NCBI RefSeq assembly: GCF_000184705.1
Contig: NC_014831.1
Span: 1,364,001 to 1,428,000, forward strand
From: Thermaerobacter marianensis DSM 12885
Lineage (GTDB): Bacteria; Bacillota; Sulfobacillia; Thermaerobacterales; Thermaerobacteraceae
Length of the DNA stretch: 64,000 nt
Reading direction: 5' to 3'
A program made the position numbers and the translations under genes. The notes beneath the pieces are model-generated. The model did no database searches, was not told where the DNA came from, and was given only the letters and a program-made list of their open reading frames with translations. Positions 1 to 8,195 of the stretch are shown one piece after another (within the stretch, counting starts at the first letter, position 1; each line of letters begins with the position of its first letter).

Positions 1-580
1 GCCAGAACTCGCTGTAGGAACCGAACAGGTCCGGCCGCACCAGGCTGACCAGGCTGTAGAGCTCCGTCAGGTCGTTCTGAAGCGGCGTGGCCGAGAGCAG
101 GAGCAGGTACCGCGCCTGGAGCCCCCGGACGAAGGCGTGCACCTGGGTGTTCCGGTTCTTGAGCTTGTGGGCTTCGTCGACGATCACCAGGTCCCAGGGC
201 CGGGCCTGCAGCACCCGGCGCGGCTCGTCCCGCTTGGCCAGGTCGATGGAGATCACGATGCGCTCCGCCCGCCGGAGCGCGGCGCCCCGCGGGTTGACCG
301 CCAGGGTCAGGGCGAACTTGTCCCGGAACTCGGCGGCCCACTGGCTCACCAGGGGCGTGGGAACCAGGACCAGCACGCGGCGGATGCCGTGGCGGGCCAT
401 GAGCTCGCGGGTCACCAGCCCCGCCTCGACGGTTTTCCCGAGGCCCACCTCGTCGGCCAGGATCGCCCGGCCGTGGAGGTCTTCCACCACCCGCCGCGCG
501 GCCTCGACCTGGTACCCCAGATACTGCACGCCCTGGTGCTGCCACAGCCGGCGCAGGTCAGGCCAGCACTGGAGGGCCAT
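1..580 (-). CDS. SNF2/DEAD-type helicase, N-terminal part (cut by window edge)
   Basis: Only the first 193 residues lie in the window; the gene continues below base 1. They form the N-terminal half of a superfamily 2 helicase core. The Walker A-like motif DEVGLGKT is at residues 43-50, the Walker B box DEAH at 135-138 and motif III SATPLQN at 163-169. The DEVGLGKT and SATPLQN forms are typical of SNF2-like proteins such as RapA/HepA and phage- or defence-associated helicases, which use ATP to translocate on duplex DNA. The ATG at 580 follows a modest AAGGATG ribosome site. It lies 83 bp downstream of the LigD polymerase gene, so it may share that operon. The specific substrate cannot be told from this half. 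Confidence 0.85.
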   Translation of the reverse strand, partial: MALQCWPDLRRLWQHQGVQYLGYQVEAARRVVEDLHGRAILADEVGLGKTVEAGLVTRELMARHGIRRVLVLVPTPLVSQWAAEFRDKFALTLAVNPRGAALRRAERIVISIDLAKRDEPRRVLQARPWDLVIVDEAHKLKNRNTQVHAFVRGLQARYLLLLSATPLQNDLTELYSLVSLVRPDLFGSYSEFW

Positions 581-663
581 GGCCGTCACATCCTTTCCGG
601 ATCCAGGGGCCCTGGCACCGGGACGAACCGGCCGCCCCCGGCCGCGTTCCGGCCGGGCGGGGC

Positions 664-1614
664 CTAGACCGGGCTTGGCAGGGGGCGACCCGCCGCCACG
701 TCCAGCCCCAGCCGCCGGCAGGCCGGCGTCAGGGAGCGGCGGCCCGCCTCGGCCAATGCCCAGAGATCGCCCACCTGCTGCAGCCGTGCCGGGGCGGTGC
801 GCAAGGTAAAGGTGCCCGGGTCCACCCCCCGTTCCAGCTCGTCCCACGTCACCGGCATGGACACCGGCGCCCCGGGCCGCGGCCGCGGCCCGTAGACCGT
901 CACCAGCGTCTTGCCCAGCCCGTTCTGCAGGAAGTCCAGGTACACCGACGAGGGCGGCCGCTGCGCCACCGCCCGCACGGTGGTGACCAGGGCCGGCCGC
1001 AGCCGCTCCACCACCCCCGCCAGCCGGCGGGCGAACTCGGTGACCACGGGATAAGGATGCTCCGGAAGGATGGGGACGAACACGTGCAGCCCGGTGGCCC
1101 CGGAGGTCTTGGGGTACCCCTCCAGCTCCAGGGCCGCCAGCACCTGCCGGACCAGGAGGGCGACCTCCACGGCCATGGCGAAGGTGGCCCGCGGGCCGGG
1201 GTCGAGGTCGAACACCACCCAGTCCGGGCGGTGGGGATGGTGGATGGTGGACAGCCACGGGTGGATCTCGATGGCCGCCTGCTGGCCGAGCCAGGCCAGG
1301 GTGGCCGGTTCGTCCGCCAGGATGAACCGGATGCGGCGGCCCTCACGGGTGCGGTGGGGCCAGGTGCGCACCCAGGGCGGCGTGCCCGCGGGCGCGTCCT
1401 TCTGGTAGAAACCCGGGGCGCCGGCGCCGTCGGGATAACGCGTGCAGACCAGCGGCCGGTCCCGCAGGTGGGGCAGCAGGTAGGGCGCCACCTGGAGCAG
1501 GTAGCCGATGAAGTCGGCTTTGGTCAGGCCATCGCCGGGCCAGAGCACCCGGTCCAGGTGGGAGACCTCCAGCTCCCGGCCCGCCACCTGCACCCGCAGC
1601 CGCTCCTCGGCCAT
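664..1614 (-). CDS. LigD-type DNA polymerase/primase (NHEJ polymerase domain protein)
   Basis: A 316-residue protein matching the stand-alone polymerase domain of bacterial LigD, an archaeo-eukaryotic primase fold enzyme. It adds nucleotides to broken DNA ends held by Ku. Visible family marks are the N-terminal LDRVLWP segment, the CTRYPDG and FYQK motifs, and the catalytic aspartate pair in VFDLDPG near residue 133. The open frame reaches back to 1728, but the ATG at 1614 has a strong AGGAGG ribosome site and starts where the family does, so I use it. It is the last gene of a ku-ligase-polymerase set. In many bacteria polymerase and ligase are fused in one LigD protein; here they are separate, and no phosphoesterase domain is seen. 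The 279 bp before it hold no convincing gene. Confidence 0.9.
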   Translation of the reverse strand: MAEERLRVQVAGRELEVSHLDRVLWPGDGLTKADFIGYLLQVAPYLLPHLRDRPLVCTRYPDGAGAPGFYQKDAPAGTPPWVRTWPHRTREGRRIRFILADEPATLAWLGQQAAIEIHPWLSTIHHPHRPDWVVFDLDPGPRATFAMAVEVALLVRQVLAALELEGYPKTSGATGLHVFVPILPEHPYPVVTEFARRLAGVVERLRPALVTTVRAVAQRPPSSVYLDFLQNGLGKTLVTVYGPRPRPGAPVSMPVTWDELERGVDPGTFTLRTAPARLQQVGDLWALAEAGRRSLTPACRRLGLDVAAGRPLPSPV

Positions 1615-1893
1615 GCGCCTCCCTCCTGGCGGCGGCCGTCCGCCGCGGCGGCCATACGCCTTCCTCCCGCCCGGGCCTCCCTGCCATGCTCGGCGGAGGA
1701 CCCCCTCGTCCCGGGCCGGGGCCGGCACCCTGCTGTCGGCTGCTCCCGGCGCCGGCCGCCCGCCGGCACGGGCCGGGGCTTCCCTCGGCGCCCGGCGGCG
1801 GGGTCGGCCACCGGCTGCGGCGGCGGGCCATCCTGCAATGCCCCGGTGCCCGGGGCCGAAGCCGCGGACGCCCGGCGCGCGGATTCCCTGGCG

Positions 1894-2928
1894 TCACGCG
1901 CCGGGTGCGCCGGCCCGTGCCTCCGCAGGCAACCGGCAGGCGCGGGCGTCTTTGTCGTCACGCCAGCGCCGGAAGACGGGATGCCGCAGGTGGCCCTGGG
2001 GCGTCCACTCCAGGTAGGCCACCTCGCAGACCAGGTTGGGCTCGACCCACACCACGGGCTGGCCGCGGGCGCGGGCCGGCACCGTGACGAAGGGGCAGGT
2101 GGGCCGGGCCCGGAGCCGCCCCAGCAGGTGGCGGGCCTCTTCCCCACCGAGACCGGTGCTGACGTGCCCTACGTAGTGCAGCGCCCCGTCGGGTGCAAAG
2201 AGGCCGAGCAGCAGCGTTCCCACCCCCGCGGCGCGGCCGCCGGGGACCACGCCGCCCACCACGGCATCCACTTCCCGTTCCGCCTTGATCTTCTGCCAGT
2301 GGGCGGTGCGCCATCCCGGCAAATAGGGGCTGTCCAGGCGCTTGGCCACCACGCCCTCCAGGCCCTGGTCCCGGACGCGCCGGAAGAACGCCGCGCCGTC
2401 GCCCTCGACGCCGCGGGAGACGGCGACACCGGGAGCGGCCCCTTCCGGGAAGAGATCCTTCAGCCCCCGCACCCGCTCGGCCAGCGGCCGGCCAAGCCAC
2501 ACCGCTCCCGCCAGACCCAGCAGGTCGAAGAGCACCAGGAGCGCCGGGGCGATGGGTGCCGCCGCCGGGATCCGGGCGCCGCGGCCCACCCCGCCGGCCC
2601 GCTGCTGGAGGGCGGCGAAGGACGGGCGTCCATCCACCAGGGCGACGATCTCGGCGTCCAGGACGGCGGCCGCGGGGAGAAGACGGTGCACGCCGGCCAG
2701 TTCGGGGAAGAGCGGGGTCAGGTCATAGCCGTGGCGCGACTGGAGGAAGGTGCGGCCGGCACCGGGGTCGGCGAACACCAGGCAGCGATATCCGTCCCAC
2801 TTGATCTCGTACCGGTACGCGGGGGACGAGAAGGGGGCCGGCGCGCGGCGGGCCAGCATGGGCTGCAACCGGCCCGGCTGCCAGAGCTCGTCCCACGTCC
2901 GGGGGACCGGCGGTCCTCCACCGGGCAC
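1894..2928 (-). CDS. ATP-dependent DNA ligase, LigD ligase domain type
   Basis: A 344-residue ATP-dependent DNA ligase. The adenylation motif KWDG (in EIKWDGYR, around residue 42) carries the lysine that takes AMP. Further nucleotidyltransferase motifs follow: a DAEIVAL segment, LLVLFDLL, EGVVAKR and the WQKIKA motif. The C-terminal third is an OB-fold region. Such ligases seal ends during nonhomologous end joining. The GTG at 2928 is chosen because the GTG at 2937 abuts the GGAGGAGG ribosome site, while 2928 has normal spacing. It follows ku (82 bp gap) and precedes the polymerase gene. The start is uncertain by a few codons; the family call is firm. Confidence 0.9.
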   Translation of the reverse strand: MPGGGPPVPRTWDELWQPGRLQPMLARRAPAPFSSPAYRYEIKWDGYRCLVFADPGAGRTFLQSRHGYDLTPLFPELAGVHRLLPAAAVLDAEIVALVDGRPSFAALQQRAGGVGRGARIPAAAPIAPALLVLFDLLGLAGAVWLGRPLAERVRGLKDLFPEGAAPGVAVSRGVEGDGAAFFRRVRDQGLEGVVAKRLDSPYLPGWRTAHWQKIKAEREVDAVVGGVVPGGRAAGVGTLLLGLFAPDGALHYVGHVSTGLGGEEARHLLGRLRARPTCPFVTVPARARGQPVVWVEPNLVCEVAYLEWTPQGHLRHPVFRRWRDDKDARACRLPAEARAGAPGA

Positions 2929-3010
2929 GGGGGCCACCTCCTCCGAGCAGGCGGGTTGCCACCCTACGGGCCGGACGGATTCGCGCAGCGGCGCGCCCCG
3001 GGGCGACCGG

Positions 3011-4042
3011 CTACCGGGCCGGCGTCCCCACCTGGTCGCGCCGGGACTCCACCCGCTCCAGGCTGGCCCGCAGCGCCTCCATGAGATCGACGACCGGCGC
3101 CGGTTCCGGCGGGGTGACCACGGCCTCCCGTCCCTCGATCTTCCGCTCCACCACGGCCAGCAGGGCTTCGCGGTACCGGTCGCGGTACCGGGTGGGATCG
3201 AAGCGGGTCGTCAGCCGGTCGATCAGGTGGAGGGCCAGCTCCAGCTCGCGATCCGCGGTCGCGCCGGGGAGGAGCCCGCGGGCGTCGCCGCCGAACCCGC
3301 CGTACCCGTTCCCCGTCACCGGACCGGCAGGGCCGTCGCCGTAGGGCCCGGACGGGGTGCCCGCCCTCGTTCCCGTTCCAAAACCCGGGGCCTGGGCACC
3401 GGCCGCCGCCCCGTCCCGGCGCGCACCGGTCTCAGCCCCCGGGCCCGCTGCCGGGGTGGCGCCATTCGGCCCCGTCGCCGCCGGCTCCGGCGGGCCCAGG
3501 GCCGCGAAAGCCGGCAGCGCCTCCAGCGGCCGCACCTCGTCGGGGTACGCCATGGCCACCAGGGCCAGGGCCTGGTGGCGGACGGTCCGCAGGCACGCCA
3601 GGGTCTCCTTGTTGCGCAGGGCGACCTTGGCGACGGCCACGCACCGGCGCAGGTCCATGGCGCGGCGTAACAAGCGGTAGGCTTTCTCCCCGCCCTCCGC
3701 CGGCTCGAGGTAGTAGCTGCGCTGGAAGTAGATGGGGTCGATCTCCTCGCCGCGCACGAAGTCCAGGATCTCGATGGCGCGGGCCGTGGGCAGGGGCAGG
3801 CCGGCCAGGTCCTCGTCGGTGATCAGGACGAACCGGTCCGGAGCGTACTCGTAGCCGCGGGCCAGGTCCTCCGGCCGGACCTCCACGTCGCAGCGCGGGC
3901 ACCAGCGGCGGTAGCGGACGGGCGTGCCGCATAGCCGGTGCAACTGCCGGAAGTGCACCGACTTCTCGTCCACCGCCAGGTACATGCGGACCGGGATGTT
4001 GACCAAGCCAAAACTGACGACGCCCCGCCACAGGCTGCGCAC
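3011..4042 (-). CDS. ku: Ku DNA end-binding protein
   Basis: A bacterial Ku homologue of 343 residues. Ku forms a homodimeric ring around double-strand DNA ends and recruits LigD-type enzymes. The N-terminus LWRGVVSFGLVNIPVRMY is the family signature, followed by the core beta-barrel region (WCPRCDVEV, RGYEY, FVLITDEDL, IDPIYF, YYLEP) and the KVALRNKE segment. An Ala/Gly/Pro-rich stretch of roughly 80 residues sits between the core and the C-terminal helical part (ELALHLIDRLT). That stretch is unusual, since Ku normally has only a short linker there. GTG at 4042 follows a GAGAGGGGG ribosome site and matches the usual Ku start; the upstream ATG of the frame (4099) adds only low-complexity sequence. 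It heads the ku-ligase-polymerase set and lies downstream of ytfJ. Confidence 0.93.
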   Translation of the reverse strand: MRSLWRGVVSFGLVNIPVRMYLAVDEKSVHFRQLHRLCGTPVRYRRWCPRCDVEVRPEDLARGYEYAPDRFVLITDEDLAGLPLPTARAIEILDFVRGEEIDPIYFQRSYYLEPAEGGEKAYRLLRRAMDLRRCVAVAKVALRNKETLACLRTVRHQALALVAMAYPDEVRPLEALPAFAALGPPEPAATGPNGATPAAGPGAETGARRDGAAAGAQAPGFGTGTRAGTPSGPYGDGPAGPVTGNGYGGFGGDARGLLPGATADRELELALHLIDRLTTRFDPTRYRDRYREALLAVVERKIEGREAVVTPPEPAPVVDLMEALRASLERVESRRDQVGTPAR

Positions 4043-4150
4043 CGGCGGTCCCCCTCTCGACGCGGCCGGACCGCGGGGTGGCGGACCGGCCGCCCCCACC
4101 CCGGTGCAACCCCCGGCCGGGTGCCGGGCCGGAGATCCGCCGGCCGGTGT

Positions 4151-4777
4151 TCAATCCAGCGGCGCGCTCTCGTCGCCCACCCCTCCGGCGGGTCCCGTGG
4201 GCCGGTTCCGGGTCCCGGCGGGGCCCGCGGCGGTCGTGCCCGCCGCACCCGCCGCACCCGGGGTGACCCCGGTGGCCGGGGTGGCGGTCTTCGTACCGGC
4301 GGCGCCGCGGCCGCTAAGGTCCGGCGTTCCTGCCGCACCCCACGGGGCGCCGGCTCCGTTGCCGCCCCGGGACGCGGTGGCGGTGGTGGTGCCGTCCCGC
4401 CCGGCCCAGAAGCGGCGCACCCGGTCCAGCACCTCCGGCGCAGCGTCGATGACGCGATCGAGGAAGGCCCCCTCGGCCACGGGCAGCAGGCGGACCCGCC
4501 CCTGCCCCACCACCAGGAAGCCGACGGGCTGGACGCTGACGCCGGCACCGCTGCCGCCGGCGAAGGGCCACCCTGCGCCGCCGGTCTCGGTGGGCCGGGG
4601 CTCGCGCCCGTACTCGCCGCCGCCGGCCACAAAGCCCACCGAGACCCGGGACACGGGCACGATCACCGTCCCGTCTTGGGCTTCGACGGCGTCGCCGACC
4701 ACCGTGTTGACATCGACCATCTGCTTCAGGCTCTGCATGGCCGTCTCCATGAGGCCCTGGATGGGATGCTGGCTCAC
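4151..4777 (-). CDS. ytfJ: Spore protein YtfJ/GerW
   Basis: A 208-residue protein of the YtfJ/GerW family, known in Bacillus as a forespore-made protein needed for germination. The recognisable core is the first ~130 residues: HPIQGLMETAMQSLKQMV at the start, GTVIVPVSRVSVGFVAGGGEYG in the middle and a hydrophobic VSVQPVGFLVV segment. The last ~75 residues are a Gly/Ala/Thr/Pro-rich tail not usual in the family. GTG at 4777 lies behind a GGGGGG ribosome site. The neighbour upstream is a DUF2953 protein (YtfI-like), the same pair as in Bacillus. In Bacillus the gene is read by sigma-F; I saw no clear sigma-F site directly upstream here. Confidence 0.9.
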   Translation of the reverse strand: MSQHPIQGLMETAMQSLKQMVDVNTVVGDAVEAQDGTVIVPVSRVSVGFVAGGGEYGREPRPTETGGAGWPFAGGSGAGVSVQPVGFLVVGQGRVRLLPVAEGAFLDRVIDAAPEVLDRVRRFWAGRDGTTTATASRGGNGAGAPWGAAGTPDLSGRGAAGTKTATPATGVTPGAAGAAGTTAAGPAGTRNRPTGPAGGVGDESAPLD

Positions 4778-4899
4778 CTCGTGACCCCCCTACGCAAGGC
4801 CGCCGGTGCTCCCCGCGGTGCCCAGCCGCCCCGGGCGCCAGCGCGCTGGGGCTCCCGGCGGTGCCGGTCGGGCGGCCCTTCGCCGGCAAGGACACCCCG

Positions 4900-5643
4900 T
4901 CACCACGCCCCCGCCGCCGGCGGGCCGGCGATGGCGCCCTTTTGGTCCGGCCCTGGAGAACCGCGGCCGCGCCCTGTCGACCGGCGGCCGGGGGAGCGTA
5001 AGCCTTCCTCCGTTCGGTTGGGCCGGTGCGGAGTCCGCAGCGCGCGGGCGGCGCTCATAGCTTCCCATAGGGGGATCCGGGCTATGCAGTCCAAGTCCAG
5101 GGCCCAGGCGGGGCGGCCGAAGGCCGGTTCTACCCGGATGCGCCAGGCCATGGCCTGATGCCCCGCCGCCGCGGCGGCGGCACCGGCCAGGGCGCTCAGG
5201 CTGCCCGCCACCCAGGCGGTGGCGGCCGCGTCGGCCAGCCCGACGGCCAGGTGGAGGGACAGCTTCTGCACCCGCCACTCGCCCCCCGCCAGCAGGCGGA
5301 CGAGCCGGCGGGCGCGGGCGCTGGCGGTCAAGGGCCAGGGGGGCCCGGGCATCACCCGGCGCCGGTACAGGAGGGCGCGGCGGCGGGGCCAGGCCGGTGG
5401 GAGGCGCAAGGACCGGCGCAGCTGCAGGGGGCCGGGCGGCCGCCAGCCCACGCGATAGCGGTAGGTCAAGCACGGCCAGCCGGCCTCCAGGGTTGCCGTC
5501 AGCCGCCCGGCCCGCCAGCGCACCCGGAGGCGCAGGGGAAGCAGCGGCCGGTGCAGGAGCCAGCCGATGGACAGGATGGCGGCGACGGCCAGGACGGAGA
5601 CGAGGGCGGCGGGGATCGGGTCAAAGCCGGGGCGGCCCGTCAA
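4900..5643 (-). CDS. DUF2953 family membrane-associated protein (YtfI-like)
   Basis: A 247-residue protein with one N-terminal hydrophobic segment (about residues 10-28) and an Arg-rich body resembling DUF2953 proteins, including the LTYRYRV stretch and the paired beta-rich segment later on. The family has no established biochemical role. It is commonly encoded just before ytfJ in spore formers, as here (122 bp gap). The C-terminal ~55 residues are Arg/Gly/Pro-rich and poorly conserved. The TTG start at 5643 has a good GGAGG site 9 bases upstream. It lies 57 bp after scpB. Confidence 0.7.
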   Translation of the reverse strand: MTGRPGFDPIPAALVSVLAVAAILSIGWLLHRPLLPLRLRVRWRAGRLTATLEAGWPCLTYRYRVGWRPPGPLQLRRSLRLPPAWPRRRALLYRRRVMPGPPWPLTASARARRLVRLLAGGEWRVQKLSLHLAVGLADAAATAWVAGSLSALAGAAAAAAGHQAMAWRIRVEPAFGRPAWALDLDCIARIPLWEAMSAARALRTPHRPNRTEEGLRSPGRRSTGRGRGSPGPDQKGAIAGPPAAGAW

Positions 5644-5700
5644 GGGCGAGCACCTCCGGCGGCTAGGATGCCCCGGAAACGGGACCTCTTCCCAGGCGGG

Positions 5701-6411
5701 TCAGCTGCGGGCGGAATCCCCTTCGCCCGCCGGGGCTGCCGGCGGGGATGCGGGGGCCGAGCCGTCGTCCCCGGTCGCCTCAGGACCCGGGGCACCGGGC
5801 ACGGGACCCGCGGAGGGGCGCGCTTCGGCTTGGTTCCCGGAACCCGCGCCGGGCTCGACGGCGGCCGGGCCGGGTTCGGTCCCTGCGGCCGGGCCGGAGG
5901 GAAGCAGCGAGCCGGGCGGAGGCAGCTCGCTGAGGTCCTTGAGCCCGAACTGCTGCAGGAAGAGGGGCGTGGTGCCGTAGAGGATGGGCCGTCCCGGGGC
6001 TTCCTTGCGGCCCACCTCGCGGATCAGCCCCCGTTCCAGCAGGGTGCGCAACCCCGCGTCCGACTGGACACCGCGGATGGCTTCGATTTCCGCCCGGGTG
6101 ACGGGCTGGCGGTAGGCGATGATGGCCAGGGTCTCCAGGGCTGCACGGGAGAGGGCCTGGCGCCGCGGTTGCAGCAGCTCCTCCACGGCCCGGCTGTACT
6201 CCCGGCGGGTGACCAGCTGCCACCCGCCGGCGACCTCCACCAGCTCGATGCCGCGGCCCGGCGCGCGGCAGGCCTCGGCCAGCTCCAGCACGGCCTCCCT
6301 GACCACGGCCTCGCTGACGCCCAGGATCCGGGCCATGCGCGCCACGGTCAGCGGCTCCCCGGCTACGAACAGCAACGCCTCCACGGCGCCGCGGACCGGT
6401 TCCGCCGTCAA
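5701..6411 (-). CDS. scpB: Segregation and condensation protein B
   Basis: ScpB, a winged-helix partner of the SMC-ScpA condensin that compacts and segregates chromosomes. Residues 1-170 are the two winged-helix domains, with the family segments VEALLFVAGEPL, LETLAIIAYRQPVTRAEIE and ERGLIREVGRKEAPGRPILYGTT (partial motifs). The remaining ~65 residues are an Ala/Pro/Glu-rich tail. The start is a TTG whose last two bases overlap the scpA stop codon (TTGA overlap), so translation is probably coupled to scpA. Confidence 0.95.
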   Translation of the reverse strand: MTAEPVRGAVEALLFVAGEPLTVARMARILGVSEAVVREAVLELAEACRAPGRGIELVEVAGGWQLVTRREYSRAVEELLQPRRQALSRAALETLAIIAYRQPVTRAEIEAIRGVQSDAGLRTLLERGLIREVGRKEAPGRPILYGTTPLFLQQFGLKDLSELPPPGSLLPSGPAAGTEPGPAAVEPGAGSGNQAEARPSAGPVPGAPGPEATGDDGSAPASPPAAPAGEGDSARS

Positions 6412-7265
6412 GCCGGCGTCCCCCCCGCCGCGCCGGCGGCCGGATCGTCAGGACCCGCTCCCCGCTCCGCCCCGGGCGGGGCTTCCCGGTCCGCACCGGG
6501 ATCCGCTCCGTTCTCCGGTCCGGACCGGGCCGGTGCCCGGCCGCCATCCCCGGGATAGAGCACGATCTCCCCGAAGGTCCGGTCCTGGCGTACGCGCACG
6601 CGCCCCTGGCGGATCAGCTCGAGCAGGGCCAGGAAGGTGACCACCACCTCCATCCGCGTCGCCCGGCCGGAAAAGCAGGCCCGGAAGGTGACGGGGCCCC
6701 GGGTGGCGGCCAGCAGTCCCAGGATGGCGTCCATCTGCTGGGCCACCGTGATCGCTTCCGGTTCGACCACCACCTCGGGCGTCTCGCGGACGGCGGCGAG
6801 GACGGTGGCGAAGGCGCGGACCAGGTCGTCCAGGGTGACGCCCTCCAGACCCTGCAGCTCGCCGGCCAGCGGCGCCATGGCGTCGGCCAGGCGCGGGTAG
6901 CGGCCGCCGTACTGCTCCGCCAGCTCGCTCAGGTAGCGGGCGGCCTCCTTGTACTGCCGGTACTCCAGGAGACGCCGGACCAGTTCCTCCCGCGGGTCGG
7001 CCTCCTCCTCGGCCGTGGCGTCGTCTTCCCGCGGCTCCGGCGGCAGCAGCATGCGCGCCTTGATGTCGATGAGCTGGGCGGCCAGCACGACGAACTCGCT
7101 GGTCACCTCCAGGTCGAGCCGGCGCATGGCCTCCAGGTGCTCGAGGTACTGCTCGGTGATGCGGGCGATGGGGATGTCGTGGATGTCGATCTCCTGCTTC
7201 TCGATGAGCTGCAGCAACAGGTCCAGCGGTCCCTCGAACTGGTCCAGTCGAACGGTGTACGCCAT
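6408..7265 (-). CDS. scpA: Segregation and condensation protein A
   Basis: ScpA, the kleisin subunit bridging SMC heads. The N-terminal signature is FEGPLDLLLQLIEKQEIDIHDI, only partly quoted here as FEGPLDLLLQLIE. It is followed by the helical YLEHL and LVLAAQLIDIKARMLLP-type segments and a C-terminal winged helix near residues 190-240 (VTFLALLELIRQGRVRV). The last ~40 residues are Ala/Gly/Pro/Asp-rich, longer than usual. ATG at 7265 follows a GGGGAGG site. It shares a 4-nt overlap with scpB and follows the M50 protease gene by 46 bp, an arrangement common in Firmicutes. Confidence 0.95.
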   Translation of the reverse strand: MAYTVRLDQFEGPLDLLLQLIEKQEIDIHDIPIARITEQYLEHLEAMRRLDLEVTSEFVVLAAQLIDIKARMLLPPEPREDDATAEEEADPREELVRRLLEYRQYKEAARYLSELAEQYGGRYPRLADAMAPLAGELQGLEGVTLDDLVRAFATVLAAVRETPEVVVEPEAITVAQQMDAILGLLAATRGPVTFRACFSGRATRMEVVVTFLALLELIRQGRVRVRQDRTFGEIVLYPGDGGRAPARSGPENGADPGADREAPPGAERGAGPDDPAAGAAGGTPA

Positions 7266-7311
7266 ACCCGGTTCCTCCCCGCCCCCGGGAATCGCGCCTC
7301 CGGCGGCACGG

Positions 7312-7929
7312 TCAACGCCCGCCCGTCACCGCCGCGGCGGCGCCCGAAAGGCCCTCGAGGACCGCGGCGGCCGCCGGGAAGAGCACCACATCCAGGACGT
7401 TGGTGATCAAAAGCAGCATCACCAGCAGCCCGCCGTAGGGCTCCAGGGCGTCCAGCCAGCCGCCGCTGCGGCCGAGGAAGGCGCGCAGCACCCGGGAGCC
7501 GTCCAGCGGCGGGATCGGCATCAGGTTGAACACGGCGAGGTACACGTTGATGACCGCCACGTGCTGCACCGCCAGCCCCACCAGGCCCGCCGGCTGCCAC
7601 AGGTCCCACACGACGAAGGTAAGAAACGCCAGGACCAGGTTGGTCACGGGCCCTGCCGCCGCCACCAGCGCCATGCCGGCCAGCGGGTTGCGGAAATACC
7701 ACGGGTTGACGGGGACGGGTTTCGCCCATCCGAAGCCGAAGACCACCAGCAGCAGGGTGCCGACGGGATCGAGGTGGGCCAGCGGCTCCAAGGTCAGGCG
7801 GCCCGCCGCCCGGGGGGTGGGATCGCCCAGGCGGTCGGCCACCCGCGCGTGGGCGTACTCGTGCAGCACCAGCGCCAGGAGCAGCCCTGGCGCGGCGACC
7901 AGCAGTCCCAAGGGGTCGAACAGGGGCAC
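7312..7929 (-). CDS. Site-2 protease family (M50) membrane protein
   Basis: A roughly 205-residue polytopic membrane zinc protease of the M50 family (the short YwhC/Rip-like type). The zinc motif is HEYAH in the first membrane segment, with the third ligand in NLMPIPPLDGSR near the C-terminal part. Such enzymes cut substrate proteins within the membrane; the substrate is unknown. Of the possible starts, GTG at 7929 has a GGGGAG site with 8-base spacing and begins just before the first membrane helix; the TTG at 8019 would add about 30 poorly conserved residues. The gene sits immediately before scpA, a frequent linkage in Clostridia. It is distinct from SpoIVFB. Confidence 0.88.
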   Translation of the reverse strand: MPLFDPLGLLVAAPGLLLALVLHEYAHARVADRLGDPTPRAAGRLTLEPLAHLDPVGTLLLVVFGFGWAKPVPVNPWYFRNPLAGMALVAAAGPVTNLVLAFLTFVVWDLWQPAGLVGLAVQHVAVINVYLAVFNLMPIPPLDGSRVLRAFLGRSGGWLDALEPYGGLLVMLLLITNVLDVVLFPAAAAVLEGLSGAAAAVTGGR

Positions 7930-8195
7930 GGGCAACGCTCCCCGCTCCGGTCCGGCCCCGCATCCCGAACCTGGAAGAACCGGCAGGCCGGCCCGGCAGT
8001 CTGGCACGAGTCTAGCCAAGGGGCGGGCCGGGGGTCAAGGCGCCCGCGGGCCGGCACCCGTCGAGCGGGCCGGGCGGCGGCCCGCCCACAAGGCGCGCGG
8101 CAGGTCACCCGTCAAGGCGCCGTGGGCGGTGTGCCCATCATCGGGGAACTGCGGTCCCGTCGTGGCCGGGGGCGGGCGGGGCGGATCGGGTGCCC

